A DNA stretch of 64,000 nt from Trichobilharzia regenti (taxonomy: Eukaryota; Platyhelminthes; Trematoda; Strigeidida; Schistosomatidae): assembly GCA_944472135.2 (NCBI GenBank), contig OX235266.1:12627925-12691924 (forward strand), written 5' to 3'. The notes beneath the pieces were generated by a model. That model was not told the DNA's origin. It did no database searches and saw only the letters and a list, made by a program, of their open reading frames with translations. Both the position numbers and the translations under genes were made by a program. Below are positions 10,687-21,130 of the stretch, in pieces (position 1 is the first letter of the stretch; every line of letters starts with the position of its first letter).

Positions 10687-11200
10687 GTGCATCGCACAAC
10701 CAGGAAGAGCAGCATTAAAATTCCATTATGGGTAAATTTTGTTTTGATAAAGTCCATACCCATTGTAGAAATTATTTTAGGAATTCAGTTATGCCTCACA
10801 TCTATTGTGTTTAAATTCCAAGGCAAAATATATAGACAAACAGGAGGTGTTGCAATGGGATCGATCAGCAATATCCCCTGTCTTAGCAGACATATTTATG
10901 GACAGCTGGGAAAATATGGTTCTTAATACGTTTAATCCTACTCCAAAAATATGGTGGAGATATGTAGATGACACTTTCATAATGTTAAAAACAGAACATA
11001 TCTCTCTCTAGCTTCTTGACACACATAAACTCACTAGTAGAGGGAATAAAATTCACATTTGAAGGAGAAAATGAACACAAGTGTGTACAAATAGATATTT
11101 AGACTTTAATTCATCTCATCCGTTAACTGTTAATGCAGGCTTAATTAAGTGTTTAGCAAACCGAGCCATGGCACCAAGTAGCTCAAAAAAGACCCAAATA
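10687..11200 (+). pseudogene. Penelope-like RT fragment
   Basis: Two overlapping frames together carry KIYRQTGGVAMGS, then SPVLADIFMDSWEN, and WWRYVDDTFIMLK, so the catalytic YVDD is kept. A frameshift lies near 10860, between the glycine motif and SPVLADIF. Bases 11030-11200 keep remnants of the thumb (DTHKLTS, then SSHPLTVNAGLIK). Same lineage as the copy at 11484. Confidence 0.85.
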
Positions 11201-11483
11201 ATGGAATAAAACAGATAGATATTTACTGATGACTACATTTCGAGCACAATTGATTACTGCTTATAATCATATCAAGCTACTGACTCACACAACTTTCTAA
11301 CTTCCTTTAAATAATTCCATTATTTGTCTTGATTGTTAGTAGTGTTTTCCATATTTCCGGTATGAGTAATGAGTCATTTCTATTGCATGTATTGTGTGTA
11401 GACTCGATGAATCAGGATTCAATAATCAACAAGAGACAACTCAAAAGCTAGAATAGTAGATTCATTTGAATTAGTGAGGTGAA
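11201..11483 (-). repeat. PLE terminal sequence (inverted) between two PLE copies
   Basis: Bases 11335-11440 are the reverse complement of sequences downstream of the PLE fragments at 52430-52510 and 61530-61620 (shared words: atcgagtct, aatagaaatgactcat, gaaatatggaaaa). This marks it as a PLE terminal segment lying in inverted orientation. 11201-11334 is unassigned. Confidence 0.65.
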
Positions 11484-12463
11484 TAAAAACCACTAAAATA
11501 GAGGAGGAAGAAATACTAGTTAGCTTTGATGTAAACAGTCTTTATACGAAAATACCCCTTCAAATGGCTACGATTGCACTGAAAGAGAAACTAAATGAAG
11601 ATAATGGCCTGAAAGACAGAACACAGTTATCCGTAGAAGAAATAATAAAAGGGGTAGAATTCTGTCTGACAACAACATATTTCACATTCGAAGGAAAAAT
11701 ATACCAACAAAATGAGGGAGTAGCTATGGGATCGCCTATCTCACCAATTATAGCTGACATATTCATGGATTATTGGGAGTAGAATGCCCTTAAACCATTC
11801 AGATCATCACTAAAATGTTGGTGGAGATATGTAGACGACACACTAGTAATAGTGAAAAAAAACGATACTGAGAAACTTTTCTCACACATAAACAGACACG
11901 TCGACTCAATAAAATTCACTATGGAATTAGAGAATGAAATTAAAGAACTGCCCATGTTAGATTGCAAACTACAAAGAATGACAGATGGTAGCATAAAAAC
12001 AACGATATATAGAAAAGCCACACATTCTGAAAGATTCCTTGATTATCACTCAGCTCATCCACTCACGGTAACACGAGGATTAATACAAGGTCTTGCAGAT
12101 AGAATACATAGACTTAAAACAGCACCAGAGGACCAGCGTAAAGTCCTATTCAAAATGCTACTCGAAAACAACTACCCTAGAGAATTTATAATAGATAATA
12201 TAAAAAAGAGAAAAAAGATGGTAAAATCGGAGAATAACAAGAAGGAAGAATGGAAAAAACAGTCGCAATACCATACAAAAATGGTACATCAGAGGTAATA
12301 CAAAGAAACCTCAAAAATATCGGCATTCAAACAACCTTTAAACCGACGAATCTAATCAAAAATAAAATAAATCAACTGAAAGATCCCATAAAAATGATGG
12401 ATAAAAACAATTTGATTTATAAAATATCTTGTGTTGACTGTCCAACTAAATATGTGGGGCAAA
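11484..12463 (+). pseudogene. Penelope-like element, nearly readable RT and start of GIY-YIG
   Basis: One frame runs from 11484 to 12298: VSFDVNSLYTKIPL (RT motif A), KIYQQNEGVAMGSPISP, IIADIFMDYWE, a single TAG at 11780, WWRYVDDTLVIVK (catalytic YVDD), then the thumb with MLDCKLQRM, IYRKATHSERFLDYHS, HPLTVTRGLIQGLADR and LLENNYPREFI. A frameshift in the A-run near 12255 moves to VAIPYKNGTSEVIQRNL and LIYKISCVDCPTKYVGQT, the first part of the GIY-YIG nuclease. A SINE then interrupts it. The N-terminal part before motif A is missing. Confidence 0.92.
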
Positions 12464-12620
12464 CGTCGGTGGCACAGTGGTTAGGACTCTCGCCGACCAT
12501 GCACATGGTCCGGGGTTCGAGCCCACGCCGACGCGCACCTGATGTCTATGGTTGACCTGCGAATTTTGGGTTACCGATATCCACGCTGAAAATTTCACAC
12601 TTGTACCAAAAATACGGTAC
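12464..12620 (+). mobile_element. SINE type A inserted in PLE endonuclease
   Basis: The tRNA-like head starts at 12464 (cgtcggtggcacagtgg) directly after the codons for YVGQT. The B box gggttcgagccc lies near 12514 and the body runs to ttgtaccaaaaatacgg. It ends without the A-rich tail seen in other copies. Confidence 0.88.
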
Positions 12621-12795
12621 ATGCATGGGACAAAAACCACAATATTGATTGGGACAATGTGTGTATTCTAAAAACAAATATGAACAAATAGAAAGAAAGA
12701 CTCATAACAGAGTCGATATTCATTAAAGTCACACCGGATACATGTAACAAGGGTGACTCAGTACAACTATCAACAACTTGGAATATAATTCTAAA
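12621..12795 (+). pseudogene. PLE GIY-YIG C-terminal remnant
   Basis: The plus frame reads IDWDNVCILKTN, a stop, then ERLITESIFIKVTP and LSTTWNIIL. This matches the FDWDNVQILDRG segment of the related copy at 35463-36182. About 40 residues between YVGQT and this piece are missing, so the SINE sits at a deletion rather than a clean insertion. Confidence 0.75.
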
Positions 12796-12944
12796 TACAA
12801 ACACATGAATGAATGTGGAGTATAATTCTGAACACAGAAATGCACACACAAAACATGAATGAGCAAAAAAATGATAATAATGAACTATATATATGAGTAC
12901 AAATCATAAATGTGTGTGAATAAAACAATTCCAACAGTGGTGTG
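12796..12944. other. PLE 3' untranslated region, probable
   Basis: Lies between the endonuclease remnant and the terminal repeat. It contains two imperfect repeats of aatataattctaaatacaa and gagtataattctgaacaca. Confidence 0.4.
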
Positions 12945-13065
12945 AACACGGGCAGTAATTTTGCTCGAAATATTACCAACAACAAAACTTATCATTGTGT
13001 GTAAACTATTAAAATATAATTATACTTTATTTGATCTAATCCACAATGCTCAAACTTTTTAACTG
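12945..13065 (+). repeat. PLE terminal repeat arm
   Basis: Shares tttgctcgaaatattacca, caaaacttatcattgt and a ccacaatgctcaaac segment with the hairpin arms at 8700-8855, here as a single arm. Confidence 0.75.
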
Positions 13066-13079
13066 ATATTAACTTTCCC

Positions 13080-13345
13080 TCTTCACCTACCTATATTACT
13101 CTTTCCTACCCACCAGATTGTGTGGTTGTGTGTTAATGCATTTAGTTCAGTGCAACTGCTAACGTTTTTTCTAAATTACTTATCTTCGTGTGTGGGGTCA
13201 ATCATTCTCACCTTAGCTAAGACCTTATTTTCTGACAGACAATATAACCAAACCCGATCTACTAATTTGACCTTTGTAGTTGATTTCGTTAAAGTCATTG
13301 CAAGGTATTTTCTGAATTATATTATTTTGACTAATTCGGTTAACT
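13080..13345 (-). pseudogene. PLE GIY-YIG fragment, minus strand
   Basis: The reverse complement matches the endonuclease segments at 52150-52360 and 61260-61460, where YYIGQMSRSRIAR can be read. Here it is badly decayed. The plus-strand open frame of 78 codons at 13120-13356 is only the antisense shadow of this element. Confidence 0.65.
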
Positions 13346-13429
13346 GGGTCCTTTAACCTACACGGCTTGTCCCTGAGTGAGTTAGTAAATCTGAATCCTG
13401 TTCACTAACTTCATTATTATTGTTACGGA

Positions 13430-13975
13430 TCGGCATCAGCTAGAGAACCATTGAAAATCAACCAAGGATTACTGAACGGCTGTTTCGTTATCCTAGTTTG
13501 GATATCATCGACAGTACGCACCGACACCAGAAAGTTCGTTACAAGGCAAGCTCGTGTACCAATCAGCCACTGGGACCCTATTCAATGGCCGATGATTTTT
13601 AACTTTTATCTATTCGTGATTATAGGGCGACCACCATCCATTGTCATCGGTGGCAACTTCATCCTGACAATTGACTGGTTGCACCTCACTGGTGTCCAGG
13701 AAGTCACTAGGGAGCATCACTTTAGTTTTCTATAGTTGGTTTGTAAAGAGTCTGTTCCGAATGGCTGAATAGTATACGAGGTTGTCTTCTAACAGGAAGG
13801 TCCTGAGTTTGAACCCCGCATGGTGTAGGTGCTTGCTGCCAATGATTCCCAAACTAGGATAACGAGACAGCTGTCTAGTACTCCCAGGTTGGTTTTGAAT
13901 GGTTCTCCAACTTATGATATCTACCCGTGATCAACTCGTAAAAACAAAACTAATCCTTACCAACCAACTATAGAA
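13430..13975. mobile_element. Head-to-head pair of hammerhead SINEs
   Basis: 13430-13735 is a minus copy: hammerhead region near 13470-13520, tRNA-like part near 13530-13580, and a 5' region ending near 13735. 13736-13975 is a plus copy with gaatggctgaatagtatacg (A-box region), tttgaaccccgc, tgccaatgattcccaaac and a tail ending in gtaaaaacaaaac. Cores read TCGATGA and CCAATGA, so both ribozymes are mutated. Confidence 0.75.
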
Positions 13976-14135
13976 CATTATTATAATCTTTACTTTCAAA
14001 CTTGAACTTATGTCTAATTCACCCCATTCGTTGGTTGATTAATTTTCTTTAGTATTCATGTTGTCTTACACACCACTGTTTGCACTCACCCTCGAATCAT
14101 GTATATATTATTATTATGATTTCATTTAATTCCTA

Positions 14136-15790
14136 GAGTAACAGGGCTCCGAAAACACGTCTCCATCGCATTCGGCTTTCTGCCAACATTTTCACCCCTC
14201 TCCAAGTCTGCCCACACGCTTTCATCTCCTCTTCACATAACCTACTCCAAGTCACCCTTGCACTGATGACCAACTTGCCACTTCCCTTTTGGGTTCCACT
14301 CGAGCGATGGCTTGTTTAGTGATGTCACTTGATGGTTTCCTTAAAGTATGACCAATCCACCTGCATTTCTTCCTGCCTATTTGTTTCACAATCGGTTCCT
14401 GCTGAGTTGGTTCGCTCATTGCCAGAGATCCATGTTGCTAATCTTTTCTGACCGGCCATCTGATCTTGAGTAGTATTGAGAGAAGACAGCTAATGACGAA
14501 GGTCTGTAGTTTGTTTGAGATGCTCTTTATGACGCACTGGCCAAGTCTCTGATCCATCTGTATAGTAGCACTGACTGATTTCACATTGGAGTTGAAAATA
14601 CGGATCTTATTTTTCATGCTGCGCCCTGACAGTTGACCTCCACACAGACTTGAGAGTAATGGAAGCTTGTCTTGCTTTTCCGATCCTGGCTTTGATATCC
14701 TCGTCAGTTCCGTCCGCCTGTAGTTGAAACGATGCTTCCCAGGTAGGTAAAGGAGGTTGTTTGTTTCAGGTTCCTCCCATTTATGCTGATTGTTACCTTT
14801 TTTGTTGCTATTGCTGTTGGCCAGGAATATTCGTCACCTCTATTGTCTCTATGTTCACCTGAAAGCCCAACTTTGATGCTTCTTCTGCCAACTTGTTACT
14901 TCTCACTTGCACATCTTCCAGTTTGTGTGAAATCAGACACATATCATTGGCCAAATCCAGATCCTGCAAATTTTTTGTATGGGTCCATTTCATGCCTGTC
15001 TCCTCATTTCCCGCCATCTTTCTGTAGCGTTATTAAGTCTACCGCGGTTAGAACAATCATTGGAGATAGTAGGCAACCTTTTCTTATTCCTGTCCTTAGT
15101 TCGAAGGATCCCGTAAGTTTTCCATTGTGGATTACTTGGCACGCAGTACTGTCGTATAACTGTTGGTTGAGGTCTATTATTATCGATGGTACCCCGTAGT
15201 AGCGAAGTAGCTGCCAAATCACCTCTCTATCGACGGTCTCTGCTGTAGGCCTTTTCAAAGTCGATAAAGTTGAGATAGAGAGGTGACTGCCAATCCAATC
15301 TTCGTTCAGTGATTATCCAAAGTGTGGCGATTCGATCAATACATGACTTGTTTCCCCTGATTCCAGCTTGTTCCAGTCGAAGTTTTTCATCCAGATCGGC
15401 GTGTTTGATTCTCTTCAGGATGATGCGGCCTAGTATTTTGCTTGAGATGGACAGGAGCAAAATTCCGTGCCAGTTTTTGCATTGACTTAAGTCTCGTTTC
15501 TTTGGTAGTTTGAATAAGTATCCTCTCTTCCAATCCTCGGGTACTTTGCCCTCTTTCCACACCTTCTCCAGCAGTGGCATCATCAAGTCTGCTGTTGTCT
15601 CTGGGTCCATTTTCAATGCTTCTTCTGGGATTCCATCTGGTCCTGGTGCTTTTCCAGCTTTTAAGCATCTTGATTGCATTCAGGACTTCCGATTTCGTCG
15701 GAGAGTCGATGTTTACTGATAGTTCTGCTTCTGTTGTTCGTATGGTTAGGCGCGTTGTAGGTGGCGGTCAATTTAGAAGTTTTTGAAGTA
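14136..15790 (-). pseudogene. RTE-type LINE with recognisable RT domain
   Basis: Read from 15700 down, the frame gives KAGKAPGPDGIPEEALK (start of RT), PEDWKRGYLFKLPKK, ISSKILGRIILKRIK, LRLEQAGIRGNKSCIDRI and LYLNFIDFEKAYS. A frameshift near 15235 leads to VDREVIWQLLRYYGVP and RTGIRKGCLLSPMIVL. The catalytic segment reads LDLANDMCLISHKLEDV where FADD is expected, so an essential aspartate is lost. The distal part and the 3' end (14136-14800) follow. The 5' endonuclease domain is absent. Confidence 0.9.
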
Positions 15791-16315
15791 TTCAGCTCAG
15801 TGTTTTCTTTGCTCTACTTCTTTGGTGATTGACTTTTCATTGTCATCCTTCTCTGGACATATATATATATATCATTAAATGTTCTCATTTACCATGCATA
15901 TTCAAAAACCAACTGACCGTTGTTCCTATACTTTTTCCACAAAACAAATTTCTGATATGATTCTTAATTGCTTCTACTGGCTAACTGTTATATGGTCAAA
16001 ATTAATGGATTTATAACTGTGGAGCCTGAAGAGAAAAAGGAATTTATTGAAACTACAGTTATTTGCACCAAAACTATTTTTCGGTTCTGAATAAATTATG
16101 CGAATATTCAAATTATTCCATGATTTCCAATAATTTCTCCCCCACATCCTTCCTGCCTAACGCTACGACGTACTGAGCATTAAATTCAGAGCATTACTGC
16201 CAATTTATTTCCATCTTCTTAGATAGACTCTTAATTCTCAAAAAAATATTCAAGTGGTAGTTGAACACTTAGCTAAACACCAGACAAGTACAATTCATTA
16301 AGTAACAATCCAATT
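15791..16315. other. No gene; (AT)n near 15858
   Basis: Contains a short (AT)n run near 15858-15872. Possible upstream sequence of the exon at 16622; no other feature recognised. Confidence 0.5.
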
Positions 16316-16344
16316 AAAACAAACAAACAAACAAACAAACAAAA
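16316..16344. repeat. (AAAC)n microsatellite
   Basis: Six or more tandem aaac units, about 280 bp upstream of a signal-peptide exon. Confidence 0.9.
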
Positions 16345-16539
16345 ATGCATCAAGAATGAAATTTCTCATTCTGGGTGGGGTTATTTACATATACTTATCA
16401 TGCTTATTTGTTAGTTTAGAAAAAGTGTACAATAGAAGTTTCATATATTGTCATTGTACTAACAAAGTATTAACAGACTACTTATAATTTTAGAAAAAAT
16501 ACTAGTATTTGAAGTACATTCTTCAAACTTTGGTACCTT

Positions 16540-16558
16540 ATTATATATATAAATAAAT
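16540..16558 (+). promoter_or_regulatory. TATA-rich candidate core promoter
   Basis: The run ttatatatataaataaatg lies about 65 nt upstream of the ATG at 16622. It is placed like the TATA boxes of the two related exons at 53670 and 62790, but it could be a simple AT repeat. Confidence 0.4.
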
Positions 16559-16621
16559 GAAGAATTAGCCAAAACATAGTCTACAGTTTCTGGTTTACAT
16601 CCACTCAGATAACGTTCAGCT

Positions 16622-16694
16622 ATGAAACTCATCAATTTGATTGTCTTTCTCAGTTTATTCACCATCTTCTCTGCTACAGTTCAATCAGATGAAG
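16622..16694 (+). CDS. MEG-like signal-peptide first exon (gene continues)
   Basis: An ATG at 16622 opens 24 codons plus one base, ending at a good donor (gaag followed by gtatga at 16695). The peptide is MKLINLIVFLSLFTIFSA followed by TVQSDE. It has a lysine-led hydrophobic core and a likely signal-peptidase site after the FSA or VQS region. Exon length, signal peptide and the phase-1 intron match the exons at 53712 and 62832, and fit first exons of schistosome micro-exon genes, which encode secreted proteins from many tiny symmetrical exons. The downstream micro-exons were not found; the RT-rich sequence that follows may be intronic. It could instead be the first exon of another small secreted protein. 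Confidence 0.6.
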
Positions 16695-16944
16695 GTATGA
16701 TTTATGAGTACTGTTAAGTGTAATGTATTCATGTTTTATTGAAGGTATTGTTATGATATTGAATTAGATTACTTAGCTAGTGTTGATGTATCTTGACTCC
16801 AAGTATTGATGCATTATCAGTGTTGTTTAAAATAATAACTTCATCACTCACTGATGAAGTTCAAATTCCTAATGTGATTCGGTCATTTGGTACTATCCTG
16901 AACATCTTTCTATTTTGTTGAAAGTTATATATTATCTTTCTATA
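16695..16944 (+). other. Start of intron 1, nothing else recognised
   Basis: Begins with the gtatga donor. No exon or repeat recognised before the hammerhead SINE pair. Confidence 0.4.
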
Positions 16945-17024
16945 GTTTGGTTTGTAAGGATTAGTTATGTTTTACGAGTTGATCACGGATTGATATCAGT
17001 TAGAGAACCATTGAAAACCAGGGA

Positions 17025-17073
17025 GTACTGGACAGCTGCTGTTTCACCCTAGTTTGGGAATCATCGGTAGTAC
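17025..17073 (-). ncRNA. Hammerhead ribozyme relic, minus copy
   Basis: On the minus strand: stem I GTACTA with CAGTAC, core CCGATGA (expected CUGANGA, so U4 is C), stem II ttcccaaactagggt, GAAA, stem III cagcagctgt and the GUC cleavage triplet. One key core base is changed. Confidence 0.65.
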
Positions 17074-17367
17074 GCACCCACTGCCAGGGTTCGAACCCAG
17101 GACTTTCCGGTTACAAGGCAAGCTCGTATACCATTAAGCCACTGGAACCCGATTCAATGGCTCGTCAATTCTAACTTCTACCAATTCGTGATTTAGCGCG
17201 ACCCTAACCATTGTCGTTGGTGGGACATCCATCCACACACGTGACATCTAATTGGACCTCACTGGTCACGACTTCTCACTAGAACTCAGGAAACTCCAAC
17301 CTGTAGCAAGTCACTAGCGAGCTTGCCTTGTAACCGGAAGGTCCTGGGTTCGAAACCCAGTGGGTGC

Positions 17368-17416
17368 GTACTGCCGATGATTCCCAAACTAGGGTGAAAC
17401 AGCAGCTGTCCAGTAC
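17368..17416 (+). ncRNA. Hammerhead ribozyme relic, plus copy
   Basis: Stem I GTACTG (17368-17373) pairs perfectly with CAGTAC (17411-17416). The core is CCGATGA (17374-17380) and GAAA lies at 17396-17399. Stem III ends in the GUC triplet. Only the U4-to-C change breaks the consensus core. Confidence 0.7.
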
Positions 17417-17509
17417 TCCCTGGTTTTCAATGGTTCTCTAACTGATATCAATCCGTGATCAACTCGTTATATATTATGTCGGTAATATGATACGGAATTT
17501 GGCCTATGA

Positions 17510-17900
17510 TATGTTGAAACAGTAGGCTTGATAATCCTTTGAATTTCGGGTAGAACATACGAATCCATCTTTAGCTGTCCCCATAATTGTCCATAGTCTC
17601 TCATCTCCCCCCACCCTGTTGCTCTCGGACCAACACCGAACTCGTCATTCCCCATTTAAGTTCTACTCGACCAATGTCGAGGCACGTGATTTCACTCAAC
17701 GTCCTCTGGGATTCTTGGTTGTTTCCTTCCAAGAGTTTCATGTTACTAATCGACAACTGTTGATTAAAGTCCGCCATAGTCTGTTGGAAAGGCTTCTCGT
17801 TTCACATTAGCTCAGTTCCTGACCCATATAGAAGGATTGAATGACTTGACGTCGGTGTTGAAAATCTGAATTTTGTTCAATAAGCTTAATAGAGAGGATT
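17510..17900 (-). pseudogene. RTE 3' end fragment, decayed
   Basis: Keeps the order of RTE tails: gggtagaacatacg, tctctcatctccc, ttaagttctactcga, a gacccatatagaaggattga segment (RTE DNA just before the LYGSETW codons) and gttgaaaatctgaattttg. Frames are lost. Confidence 0.65.
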
Positions 17901-17964
17901 TCCAAAGTTATTCCGGGGCAATGATAATCTTCGGGTATTGGTTTTGCAGGGATTTAGTTTGAGT

Positions 17965-18410
17965 GGATGGAGGATTTCATCATGAACTGACATCAGTTAG
18001 AGAACCACTGGAAAACCACCTGAGAGTACTGGAGAGTTGTTTCGTCCTAGTTTGCGACTCTTCAGTAGTATGCGGCCACACCCAAGGTTTGAACCCAGGA
18101 TCCACTGGTTACAAGGCGATCTCGTAGACCACTGAGCCACTGGCACCTGATCCAATGGCTAATGAATTCTAACTCTTGCCAATTCACTTCATAGCGCGAC
18201 CGTTTCGCAGTGTCTTCTGCGATTAGTTGCTGCCTCAATTTTCAATCTGCGGTACCGTACTGCTTATGGCTTCACACTAGGATCTCAGATCATTGCCTGA
18301 ATAGGGCCAGTGGCTAGTGAGCATCAGTTTAATTTTCGAGTATTAGTTTTGCGGGGAAATAGTTTGATTGGATTGAGGACTTCTTCATGAGCCGACATCA
18401 GTCTAGCCTT
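17965..18410 (-). mobile_element. Hammerhead SINE, near full length, plus a second 3' end
   Basis: 17965-18320 is a minus copy with the tail, hammerhead (18025-18070), tRNA-like part (18090-18150) and a 5' region resembling that of 23890-24307. 18335-18410 is the 3' end of another minus copy (tttcttcatgagc-like, gacatcagtctag). Confidence 0.8.
18023..18071 (-). ncRNA. Hammerhead with intact CUGANGA and GAAA boxes
   Basis: The minus strand reads ATACTA, CTGAAGA (fits CUGANGA, at 18059-18065), stem II gtcgcaaactaggac, GAAA (18040-18043), then caactctc and CAGTAC. Stem II keeps GTC with GAC. Stem I has two end mismatches and stem III is weakened, so activity is doubtful although the conserved core is complete. 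Confidence 0.6.
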
Positions 18411-19489
18411 ATCTTTAATCTGGTCAAAGATAGACAGATGAATAAGAGCGAGATCTTTTTTAATCGTAGTGTGTGTCTGCTCTAAAGCGAATGATTTGAT
18501 TATGAAGCTTCCACTATGTTTATAGACGACATCTCTCTCTACAGTTAACAGAATTGCTTACCGAAATTCCTTCCGATTGCATAAACCCGTAAAACCTGCA
18601 GCTTCCGGAACTAGTACTGACTTTTATGAGAAGTTTGTAAAAACAGGAATGATATACTTTTTTATCATGTCTGGAATTCGTGATCTACGGATAAAACTTG
18701 CTATTTGTAAATTATGCGGTTTCCTGTCGAAGCCGAAATCATATTCGCATCATACAGACACGTGTGATCTGCCTGATATCATCAATGCCAATCAACCGAG
18801 AGACAACAGTAAGCCATATTTAGAGTGATTTGAACTAGTTCAGTTCTCCTAGTGGAGTCATACTGTGAGCACTGCCGATAATCTTAGCACCAAAAGGGGA
18901 AAAACGGTAGTCAGATGTCTAAATCACATCGGTCTAGCTAGCAAGTTCTACTGTTTGTAATGATTGACATCCAACTACTCATACGAATTTATTAGTAGTA
19001 TATATGTGTCACCATAAAAGTTTATGCTTTGCAAGGATGGGGAACTTTGACGTGAGAGGGGGGGATCGCTGGCTTTGAATTGTTTCGGGAATCTCCTCAT
19101 CATAATGAACTGAAGTGGTAATATCCAGAGAGTGAAGCCAGAAGAAAACTCTTCAGGTATTTTAGTTCCAGGATTAACTAAACATACAATTTAATCTTTG
19201 GTTCATCTTTCGTTATGGAAGGTTAACAGACTGAACTAACACTATAGTTAATATTTCGTATTTTGTGATATTTAACAAACTTAAATCTATGAACACTGGT
19301 CGGAGGAATGGATTTGATGCAAATGTGGTATGACGTATACGTCGTAGTTTAGCGATTTGCTGCTTTCCAAAATGTCAAAAGGGGAACTGCCTCATCTGTA
19401 AATAAATTGAGGTGCTGTTCACATGTTTATTTTTAAGGTGAATAGTAAATTGATAAATAAATTGCTTTTTCCTGGGATATTGATTTAAT
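18411..19489. other. No gene recognised
   Basis: The frame at 18577-18828 (83 codons) has a cysteine pair and histidines (KLCGFLSKPKSYSHHTDTC) but no recognisable domain or context. I treat it as chance or an unknown relic. Confidence 0.4.
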
Positions 19490-19790
19490 ATAGTTAGGAA
19501 GAGGCAAAACACATGCAATTATCAGGTCATTATCATGTCTCAGTCAAGTTATTATCGCGTTATTAACAAGTCGTTGACATGCAATTATCCTGCTCTCTGA
19601 TTGGACGCTTGCACAATTCCAACTCTCAACCGGATTGGTTGATTTCCAGTTTACCTTATTTTTGTATAAATACAGTCACTTTTGTCATAATAAATGAACC
19701 TGGTTTTACCGCTGATTCTCGCGTGTTCTGCTTTACCAGTTAAGTGGGCACTGGTCAGTAGTTAAGCAGTGAACTCGTGACAAAAGATCC
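19490..19790 (+). mobile_element. LTR-like sequence candidate
   Basis: Carries a TATA box (tataaa at 19665) followed 24 bases later by a poly(A) signal (aataaa at 19689), then a segment rich in TG and CT (gcgtgttctgctttaccag). This compact promoter-plus-polyadenylation layout is typical of LTRs. No matching second LTR or internal region is visible, so it would be solo. Confidence 0.35.
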
Positions 19791-19844
19791 AGCATCATAA
19801 CAAATATCAGCGTGTTTCTTTTTTTTTAATGACAAACTGACATT

Positions 19845-20225
19845 AATAGACAGAAGACTAGTAGTTCAGCGAAGAGTCTCTTTTTTGGCAGCGGATTCAT
19901 TTTCATAGCTGTACAGTCACAAATATATATGGTTCGTTAAGCGAAAGATACAATTTGGTAAGTTCAGATAAATTGGATTTTGATATATGAGGGTAGTGAC
20001 AAAGTGATAAGTTGTCACAAACAGTTGTCAAAGAAGAGTTACGTAACAATCTGAATAGTTTGATGAAAGAGTTGTGCTCTGGATGTACATGGAACCAAAT
20101 AGCATACGGAATTACCCAAGGGTTTTAAGTAGTTAAAAAAATAAGCATACAAACAAAAGTTAAGTCAAATTAACGGAGTTGTGACCATGAGAGTAGAAGT
20201 GATTGAATAATTTTCTTTTGTATGC
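19845..20225 (-). repeat. PLE terminal repeat, inverted to the copy at 20971-21310
   Basis: The sequence from gacagaagactagtagttc through caaattggtaagttcag to ggaattacccaagg is the reverse complement, with changes, of about 20985-21310. It follows the stop side of the minus-strand endonuclease at 20226-20590, as a PLE 3' terminal repeat does. Confidence 0.8.
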
Positions 20226-20590
20226 ATAATTCTGTTTTTTTTTCAAATTGAATAGCTAGGGCTTCTGCAATGCAAAGAAGACGGAAATGTATTGCCTTTG
20301 GCAGGTTTTTCTTCACTTTGTAGATTACTTTGGAGCAGGAGGCATTTGTTGAGATGGTTGGAGATGACCAGTGGTGATGAGATGTTCGATTATTGCACTC
20401 CTTATACGGCCACTACTTATTTTCTACAGTCACGCTGGATAGTGTTCTTTGACACTTTTTGACCGGATGCGGATTGAACGGCCGATGTAACTGGCTCCAC
20501 AGTAATACGTGAATTGATATATGTACATGGCAACAATGAGAGGTGTGTTAACCAATCGCCCGCTGATCTGCAGAAGCCCAAAGGGCAAGA
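20226..20590 (-). pseudogene. PLE GIY-YIG endonuclease fragment
   Basis: Minus-strand translation contains IYQFTYYCGASYIGRSIRI, then SKSVKEHYPA, which are the VYQF, YIGR and EH words of the nuclease. Further down are the remnants of the C-terminal LAI segment. The frame is broken after EHYPA. A SINE caps its upstream side. Confidence 0.8.
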
Positions 20591-20781
20591 TTTTTTTTTG
20601 ATTTTTATTTACAGCTTGATTCCACACTGTATTTTTGGTACAAGTATGGAATTTTCAGCATGGATATCGGTAGCCCAAATTTTACAGGCCGACCATAGAT
20701 ATCAGGTGTGCGTCGGCAGAGGATCGAACCTCGGACCATGTGCATGGTCGGCGAGAGTCCTAACCACTGTGCCACCGACGC
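20591..20781 (-). mobile_element. SINE type A, minus strand
   Basis: A T-run at 20591-20599 is the A-tail in reverse, followed by tttggtacaagtatgg, ggtagcccaaatttt and the tRNA-like head ending at gtgccaccgacg. The B-box region is altered (gatcgaacctcgg). It is inserted beside the PLE endonuclease. Confidence 0.88.
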
Positions 20782-20799
20782 TGACCACGTCTGTATGTA

Positions 20800-21130
20800 T
20801 ATATCAATAACAAAAGTGATGAGTTGTCACAAAAGATTGTTAGGGAAGAGTAACGTAATAACGTGAATAGTTTGATGAAAGAGTTGTTCTCAAGGTGTAC
20901 ATGATAGCATACATAATAACTTACGGAATTACGCAAGGCTTTTAAGAAGTTAGAAAACTTTCGTTTTTATGCCTTTTTTTTCTAATTTCTTAAAAAATCT
21001 TGCGTAATTCCGTATGTTATTATGCTATCATGTACACCCTGAGCACAACTATTTTAATCAGACTATTCACGTTATTACGTAACTCTTCTTTAACAATCGT
21101 TTTTGACAAATCATCACTTTTGTTACTACC
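20800..21130. repeat. Long inverted repeat of PLE termini (about 150-bp arms)
   Basis: Bases 20805-20965 and about 20980-21125 are reverse complements with a spacer of about 16 nt. Matching words include gtaataacgtgaatag with its complement, gtacatgatagcata and ttacggaattacgcaag. A transcript through it would form a long double-stranded RNA. Confidence 0.85.

Larger units (their letters stand above)
16945..17470. mobile_element. Head-to-head hammerhead SINEs forming an imperfect palindrome
   Basis: A minus copy (16945-17304, nearly full length) abuts a 5'-truncated plus copy (17305-17470). Arms 16975-17120 and 17325-17466 are reverse complements with few changes. Each has a tRNA-like part (ggttcgaa and an A box), the hammerhead region and the tail gttctctaactgatatcaa. 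It may lie within the intron of the gene starting at 16622. Confidence 0.85.

Noticed and set aside
13120..13356. 78-codon plus-strand ORF with hydrophobic segments, similar to minus-strand ORFs at 52151-52357 and 61251-61457
   Set aside because: Their similarity is explained by the antisense strand, which carries PLE GIY-YIG sequence. The conserved frame is a shadow.
18577..18828. 83-codon ORF with C and H residues like a zinc finger
   Set aside because: Spacing does not fit a classic zinc finger and there is no paralogue or splice context in the window.
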